This document shows, piece after piece, positions 59,408 to 64,000 of a stretch of DNA of 64,000 nt (the stretch's first letter is position 1; each line of letters starts with the position of its first letter). Origin of the DNA: Paenibacillus_AQ nitricinens (GTDB lineage: Bacteria > Bacillota > Bacilli > Paenibacillales > Paenibacillaceae); assembly GCF_052056485.1 (NCBI RefSeq), contig NZ_CP183948.1, forward strand, positions 5,580,001 through 5,644,000. The letters run 5' to 3'. The notes beneath the pieces are model-generated. The model was not told the origin of the DNA, made no database searches, and saw only the letters and a list, made by a program, of their open reading frames with translations. A program made the translations under genes and the position numbers.

Positions 59408-60823
59408 TTAACGTCTTACCATTCCCACTACCTTGTGTACAATCCATCCGAACATGACTACAACCATCATATCGAAGCACACATTAAACAAGAATAAATG
59501 CTTACCGATGTCCGCCCTTCCGTCCCCAAGAATCGGAACCAAGAAAGAGAAAATCCCTATCAGTCCCAATAACATCAGCAGTTCACCAGCAACTCTTCCC
59601 CGAACATCCCGGCTACGGAAATATTGGAACAACGCCCCGGCAAAATACACCAGATAGAATATAGTGAGAAATCCGAGCGTATGCGGAATATGCTTGTTCT
59701 TGAATTCGCTCCACCCGCTATAAGCGTACGATAATGCACCTGCTGCCTTATTTTCACTCTTCTCATAGTTCCCTAGGTAATAAGGACGAATCGCCATACT
59801 GTTACTCGCAGCATATTCCATATTATCTATTAACCGTCCTGGATGTTTTAAGTAGAAGAACAATACATCCTTATGGGATACCCGGTCGTAGAAATCCGTT
59901 ACCAGCGAAGGATCATCCTGTTTGATGACTGTATCGGTCTGAAAATAATTCGTGCCCGCAAGAACCTCCAACCGCTCCGGCAATCCGAGATCCTGCAAAT
60001 CTCCCTTCACATCCGGTGATTCATTTAATATCCCAAAAAACACGGTCTGATACAGGTTAATATGCTTCAGCTCTTTCGGCGCCGTCACGTACATAACGAT
60101 GGATACCAGAAATATGGCAATCGAAAAGCGTAAGGCGAGCTTTCTCCATTTTCGCTCACTATCAAGTGTCATAAACCGCAGGAAGATCAGTGCAAAGGCA
60201 ATTCCAATCGGCGCATTCTGAATTTTGGAGGTGACCAAAAAGAGAATCGCAATAAAAAATAAGGTTAACCCCTTAGTCGTAGGCTTTTCTTGGCTTGTTA
60301 ATCTTAACCCCAGCGCAAAGGTCAACAGCATAAACACCATCGACACCGGTTCTCCGAATAAGGAGTTAAAGTATGTCAAATACCCAATATCAAAAAATAC
60401 AAATAATATAGCTGCACCTAGCAGCAGGCCAGTAACATAAGAGCCGCGAGCATTGTACTTCACCAGCAGCCAGGTCGCCACCAGTAAAAGAAGACCGTAG
60501 ACTGCACCAAGCAATCTAACATCAAAAAAGCTGCCATGGATGAGCCCGCCGATCAACCTCGGTACAAGCACAATCAAAATCTGTGAAGAAGGATAGAAGC
60601 CCCTAAACAAATTCTCATACGCAAAACGAGAATGGCTAAAATTAAAAAACTGGTCGGTATACGATGCTGCAGTATCATAGTAGTTCAGACCGATGGTATT
60701 CATCATACGCAGGAAATCTCCATTATCAGCAACCCCAATAAAAGGTCCTACGAATAGCAGATAAATAATGACACCGCAGCCGGCAAGGCTTACGAGATAC
60801 TCCGGTTTCCAGAACTTTTTCAT
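59408..60823 (-). CDS. Polytopic membrane protein, possible glycan-related enzyme (471 aa)
   Basis: About ten to twelve membrane segments. The extracytoplasmic loop after the first helix contains VADNGDFLRMMNTIGLNYY, an acidic motif at the site where GT-C/GT39-type glycosyltransferases have their catalytic Asp. GGGGGAATC precedes ATG 60823, only eight bases after the LTA-synthase-like gene, so both are one operon. No closer family is visible. A lipid-linked-sugar transferase for the cell envelope is a reasonable guess. Confidence 0.65.
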   Translation of the reverse strand: MKKFWKPEYLVSLAGCGVIIYLLFVGPFIGVADNGDFLRMMNTIGLNYYDTAASYTDQFFNFSHSRFAYENLFRGFYPSSQILIVLVPRLIGGLIHGSFFDVRLLGAVYGLLLLVATWLLVKYNARGSYVTGLLLGAAILFVFFDIGYLTYFNSLFGEPVSMVFMLLTFALGLRLTSQEKPTTKGLTLFFIAILFLVTSKIQNAPIGIAFALIFLRFMTLDSERKWRKLALRFSIAIFLVSIVMYVTAPKELKHINLYQTVFFGILNESPDVKGDLQDLGLPERLEVLAGTNYFQTDTVIKQDDPSLVTDFYDRVSHKDVLFFYLKHPGRLIDNMEYAASNSMAIRPYYLGNYEKSENKAAGALSYAYSGWSEFKNKHIPHTLGFLTIFYLVYFAGALFQYFRSRDVRGRVAGELLMLLGLIGIFSFLVPILGDGRADIGKHLFLFNVCFDMMVVVMFGWIVHKVVGMVRR

Positions 60824-60831
60824 GATTCCCC

Positions 60832-62724
60832 CTATCTCTGTGGTAACAGCTTCACATATTCGTCGGACAAATTCATTAGCTTTAATACATACTCATAATC
60901 GCTCTGATATTTCGAGAAGTCCGTTACCGGCTTGAGCGTATCCAGCGACACAGCTTCACCATCTGCAAATCCTTTTCCAGGGACATAGAGAATGTCATCA
61001 TTAAAGAAGGAACCGGAAGGCAAATAATACCTCATCCCTAACACATTACGATCAATGTTGAGCAGGTCATGACCAAAGGCTGTATAACCTTCTTGTTGTA
61101 GTGAAACGCCCATTAAATTAGCTATCGTAGGAAGGATATCCAGTTGTCCTCCCGTACGCTCTACTACCTTCCCTTGCTCCATTCCCGGTACACGCACAAT
61201 GAGTGGAATATTAAAGCGGCTGATCCGGGAATCGTATGGAATACCAAGTGCACTTTCCACTTGCTCTGGTGGAACATCCTGAGGCTGTAGGCCAAAGTGG
61301 TCGCCATACATGACCAGAACCGTGTTATCCCACATTCCATTTTCCTTCAAACCTTCTATTAAAGTACCTATGGCATAATCAGTATAGTTAATAGCCGTCA
61401 AATAGTCACCTAACATCGTGTCTTTCATGTCATCAGGTACAGTGATTTTCTTAAAAGAATCTGGAACTTTGAACGGATGATGACTGGATGCGGTCACCAT
61501 CTGTGCGTAGAAAGGGGTTCCTTTCTTCTTCAGCTCTGCCAATTTCTCGACACCCGTAATATACAGCTGTTCATCGGAAGCACCAAACGCATTAAAATGA
61601 TCATTCGTAAAATAATCCTTGTCATAATAGCCGTTAAACCCAAGCGCCGGGTATAACTCATTCCGATTCCAAAAGCCTACTTTATTCACATGAAAGGTGT
61701 ACGCCTCATACCCTTTATCCCTTAGCAGTCGCGGTAAGCTTGGCAGTTCTCTGTCCCCGAATCCGGTAGACATGGCCAAAGTACCCATCGGATAAATAGA
61801 CGTATTGCTCATGAATTCAGCGTCAGACGTATTCCCTGGTCCAATCTGCTGATAGACATGCGGGAAATAAAAGCCCTCATCCGCTAGCTTATTCATGACT
61901 GGCGTCAGTTCCTGACCATCCAGGGATTGATGCAGCGGGAAATTCTGAAAAGCTTCCAATTGCAGCACAATTACATTTTTACCCTTTTGTGAGCCAAAAT
62001 AATCAGGAGTCGTACCCGCTGGCTTGTCACTATATGGATAGGAAGATTGCAGCGCGTCAACCTTCGCAATCGTATCCTTAATATCACCCGTTCCAATGAG
62101 ATTGTTATCTTCATTAATCTTAATCGCTGCAACGACTTCATAATTTAGAAATCCGGCAGTTTCTGCCTGCACAAGCTCATTTGTAATCCCCCGTGCAGAG
62201 CGGACAGAATATGCCGATAAAGAAAAACCTCCAATAATGGATACCAGAATCACCACCACATGCACGAATCCTGTCTTCCGGGAACTAAAGCGTTCACGCG
62301 GGTAGGTCTTTCCTTGTTTCCATCTGCGAATCAAACCATAGATAGCGAAGAGGACAAAATCCGCGAAGAATAAGTAATCAATACTCTTTATGGTAGATTC
62401 TACGCTTGCCTTCACTTGAAATACCTGATTGATTTCAGATAAGGCCAGATAGGTTGGAACAGAACCAAAGTGATTAAAATATACAGCGGCTGCGAACAGC
62501 AACAGCGATAAAAAGCCGTTAAATATCCAATAGACGGTTGTTCTCACCCTAGAAGGCGTAATCACCGTTAAAATCCCCATAATCAAAAGGACTGGCGCTA
62601 CATCCGCTGCAATCCATTCCCAAGCAATTCTATCAAAGAACAACACTCTCAGAAGCAACAGCTTTAACCATAACAATATAACAACGATAAAAAAATGGGC
62701 ACGATCCGGCCCTTGCTTTTTCAC
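60832..62724 (-). CDS. LTA-synthase-family membrane sulfatase-like enzyme (630 aa)
   Basis: GTG 62724 with AGAGGGGA upstream. Five N-terminal membrane segments (up to about residue 180) and a large extracytoplasmic alkaline-phosphatase-fold domain. Active-site motifs: VIVLQLEAFQN, catalytic Thr in GPGNTSDAEF, TASSHHPF, and MYGDHFG as metal ligand. These are the hallmarks of LtaS-type glycerol-phosphate transferases. It may polymerise glycerol phosphate or modify another envelope polymer. The partner membrane protein follows by eight bases. Confidence 0.9.
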   Translation of the reverse strand: MKKQGPDRAHFFIVVILLWLKLLLLRVLFFDRIAWEWIAADVAPVLLIMGILTVITPSRVRTTVYWIFNGFLSLLLFAAAVYFNHFGSVPTYLALSEINQVFQVKASVESTIKSIDYLFFADFVLFAIYGLIRRWKQGKTYPRERFSSRKTGFVHVVVILVSIIGGFSLSAYSVRSARGITNELVQAETAGFLNYEVVAAIKINEDNNLIGTGDIKDTIAKVDALQSSYPYSDKPAGTTPDYFGSQKGKNVIVLQLEAFQNFPLHQSLDGQELTPVMNKLADEGFYFPHVYQQIGPGNTSDAEFMSNTSIYPMGTLAMSTGFGDRELPSLPRLLRDKGYEAYTFHVNKVGFWNRNELYPALGFNGYYDKDYFTNDHFNAFGASDEQLYITGVEKLAELKKKGTPFYAQMVTASSHHPFKVPDSFKKITVPDDMKDTMLGDYLTAINYTDYAIGTLIEGLKENGMWDNTVLVMYGDHFGLQPQDVPPEQVESALGIPYDSRISRFNIPLIVRVPGMEQGKVVERTGGQLDILPTIANLMGVSLQQEGYTAFGHDLLNIDRNVLGMRYYLPSGSFFNDDILYVPGKGFADGEAVSLDTLKPVTDFSKYQSDYEYVLKLMNLSDEYVKLLPQR

Positions 62725-62854
62725 TTATAATCCCCTCTTACATGTTCATTTGTTCGAAATATCAAATCTATTCTAGTAATTTGTAAAATATCAGGTTGTT
62801 CTAGTATAACAATACTTACTTTTTTTATCAAAATGGTAGAATTATCTTCCACTC

Positions 62855-62889
62855 AAAAAAAAGAGATGCCCCGCTGCCCTTTCGGCATT
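62855..62889 (-). terminator. Terminator after the amidohydrolase gene
   Basis: On the minus strand ATGCCGAAAGGGCAGCGGGGCAT forms a stem-loop followed by CTCTTTTTTTT. Confidence 0.7.
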
Positions 62890-62923
62890 GGAATATCCCT
62901 GTTAACTATGAGTTGATCAATCT

Positions 62924-64000
62924 TCAGACGATTGAAGTAGACTTAAGCAATCTTTTAATAGAACGGTTCGCTTCATTTAACACAACTTCCTTATCTACAG
63001 TCTTCAGCAGACCTCTTTCCATCACGAGCTCCCCGTCGATAATCGTAGTTTCCACATCAGCCCGGGTAGCAGAATATACAATTCTAGAGATGGGATCTAC
63101 GTCGTAGGAGGGGAAGGTATGGAAATTGAAGAGATTCAGAAGCACTAGGTCTGCTTTTTTACCTACCTCGATACTGCCGATCTTATCCTCCATCCCTACC
63201 GCTTTTGCGCCACCTATAGTTGCCATACGAAATACACTGCGGGCATCCATTGTCGTAGGTCCATGTTGAGGCTTCTGAATAATTGCCGCGAGCCGCATTT
63301 CATTAAACATATCCAGATTGTTATTGCACGGTGCACCGTCAGCACCCAGACTTAGTGACACCTGCTCATGGAGCATCCCCGGTGTATCAGCAATTCCGGA
63401 GGCTAGTTTCAGATTTGAGCCAGGGCAATGACTTACATGAACTCCACGATCCCGCAATATGCGCCGCTCCTCGGCATCCAGCCATACACAGTGCGCCAGT
63501 ATTAAGCGCTCATTAGCTAATCCTAGGTGATCCAGGTAGACGATGTTACGCATCCCAGTCATCGCCTGCACAATCTCAATCTCCCCTAAATTCTCAGAAG
63601 CATGGGTGTGCACCTTCACATCATACCTTGCGGAGAGATCTCGTACCTCGGTTAACAAGGGTTCGGTGCAGGATATTACAAAACGCGGAGAGAATGCATA
63701 TTGAATCCGTCCATGGCCATAGCCATTCCATTTTTCAAGCAAATCCACACTTTCCTGTAAAGAAGAAGCGGTGTCCTCCTGCAGTGCTTCAGGCACATCT
63801 CCTCCTTTTTGATCCATCATTACCTTACCGGACAAAGCACGTATTCCACTTTTAGCAATGGCCTGAAAAGCATAGTCCGTATGGTGAACAGTCTCCATAT
63901 CAACAATCGTAGTGGTTCCGCTGGAAATCAGTTCTCCTATACCGAGCATCGCCGAATAATAAAGGGATTCCTCATCATGCGCTGCCTCTAACGGCCAAAT
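62924..64000 (-). CDS. Amidohydrolase (SAH/MTA or chlorohydrolase-type deaminase), 5' end outside window
   Basis: The frame stays open to base 64000, so only the C-terminal 359 residues are visible. Motifs of the MtaD/SsnA/TrzN group of amidohydrolases: ISSGTTTIVDME, VHTHASENLGEIEIV (metal His), LAHCVWLDAEE, SHCPGSNLKLASGI, SLGADGAPCNNNLDMF (metal Asp), then the small beta domain IGSIEVGKKADLVL. By family, zinc- or iron-dependent deamination of S-adenosylhomocysteine, methylthioadenosine or a related compound. Substrate not decided here. Confidence 0.88.
   Translation of the reverse strand: MWPLEAAHDEESLYYSAMLGIGELISSGTTTIVDMETVHHTDYAFQAIAKSGIRALSGKVMMDQKGGDVPEALQEDTASSLQESVDLLEKWNGYGHGRIQYAFSPRFVISCTEPLLTEVRDLSARYDVKVHTHASENLGEIEIVQAMTGMRNIVYLDHLGLANERLILAHCVWLDAEERRILRDRGVHVSHCPGSNLKLASGIADTPGMLHEQVSLSLGADGAPCNNNLDMFNEMRLAAIIQKPQHGPTTMDARSVFRMATIGGAKAVGMEDKIGSIEVGKKADLVLLNLFNFHTFPSYDVDPISRIVYSATRADVETTIIDGELVMERGLLKTVDKEVVLNEANRSIKRLLKSTSIV

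Overview
The window reads as chromosomal DNA of an endospore-forming, low-to-moderate GC Firmicute, most likely Paenibacillus. Supporting signs are strong AGGAGG-type ribosome binding sites, frequent GTG/TTG starts, a 74-codon gerE, a YhcN-type spore lipoprotein, paired CgeB-family glycosyltransferases, lplBC-type sugar permeases and many secreted carbohydrate-active enzymes. I saw no rRNA, tRNA, prophage or CRISPR.

Layout. 1-2.4 kb: 3' part of a secreted GH16 beta-glucanase. 2.4-3.5 kb: decayed gene remnants. 3.6-6.2 kb: ABC-2 exporter with a LytTR regulator carrying a degenerate ABC ATPase domain. 6.4-15.6 kb: two ECF-type sigma/anti-sigma pairs, a P-loop kinase-like gene, Nudix genes (one with a nonsense codon), an ArsR/oxidoreductase pair and a TetR/hydrolase divergon. 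15.7-25.4 kb: iron genes under Fur boxes: an AraC regulator in one frame with a siderophore-binding lipoprotein, and an AraC regulator with a heterodimeric YbtPQ/IrtAB-like ABC pair. Between them lie a Paenibacillus-like intergenic repeat and a truncated copy of the kinase-like gene. 25.6-34.3 kb: sugar operon lacI-kinase-GH4-lplB-lplC-SBP-GHL10. 34.6-35.3 kb: gerE and a divergent 55-codon gene. 35.8-39.9 kb: efeOBU iron uptake with a textbook promoter and Fur box. 40.2-44.2 kb: an orphan LacI regulator, then rpiR-nagB-nagA. 44.3-45.4 kb: YhcN lipoprotein. 45.6-58.2 kb: a large glycan locus, almost all on the minus strand (two CgeB proteins, a GT4 with an Arg-rich tail, a 51-bp minisatellite, then wecB-capE-reductase-epimerase-GT2-methyltransferase-GT2-GT4). 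58.3-64 kb: a MITE-like repeat, an AAA ATPase, a membrane protein with an LTA-synthase-like sulfatase, and the 3' part of an amidohydrolase.

How they work together. The five Fur boxes make the iron genes one regulon. The sugar operon looks like non-PTS import followed by intracellular phosphorylation and GH4 cleavage. The glycan locus supplies a UDP-L-FucNAc/L-QuiNAc-type nucleotide sugar and several transferases; the CgeB pair suggests that the product decorates the spore surface, consistent with gerE and YhcN nearby. The least explained features are the AraC-lipoprotein frame running through a Fur box, the ABC-remnant LytTR regulator, the minisatellite inside the glycan locus, and the basic tails on the transferases around it.
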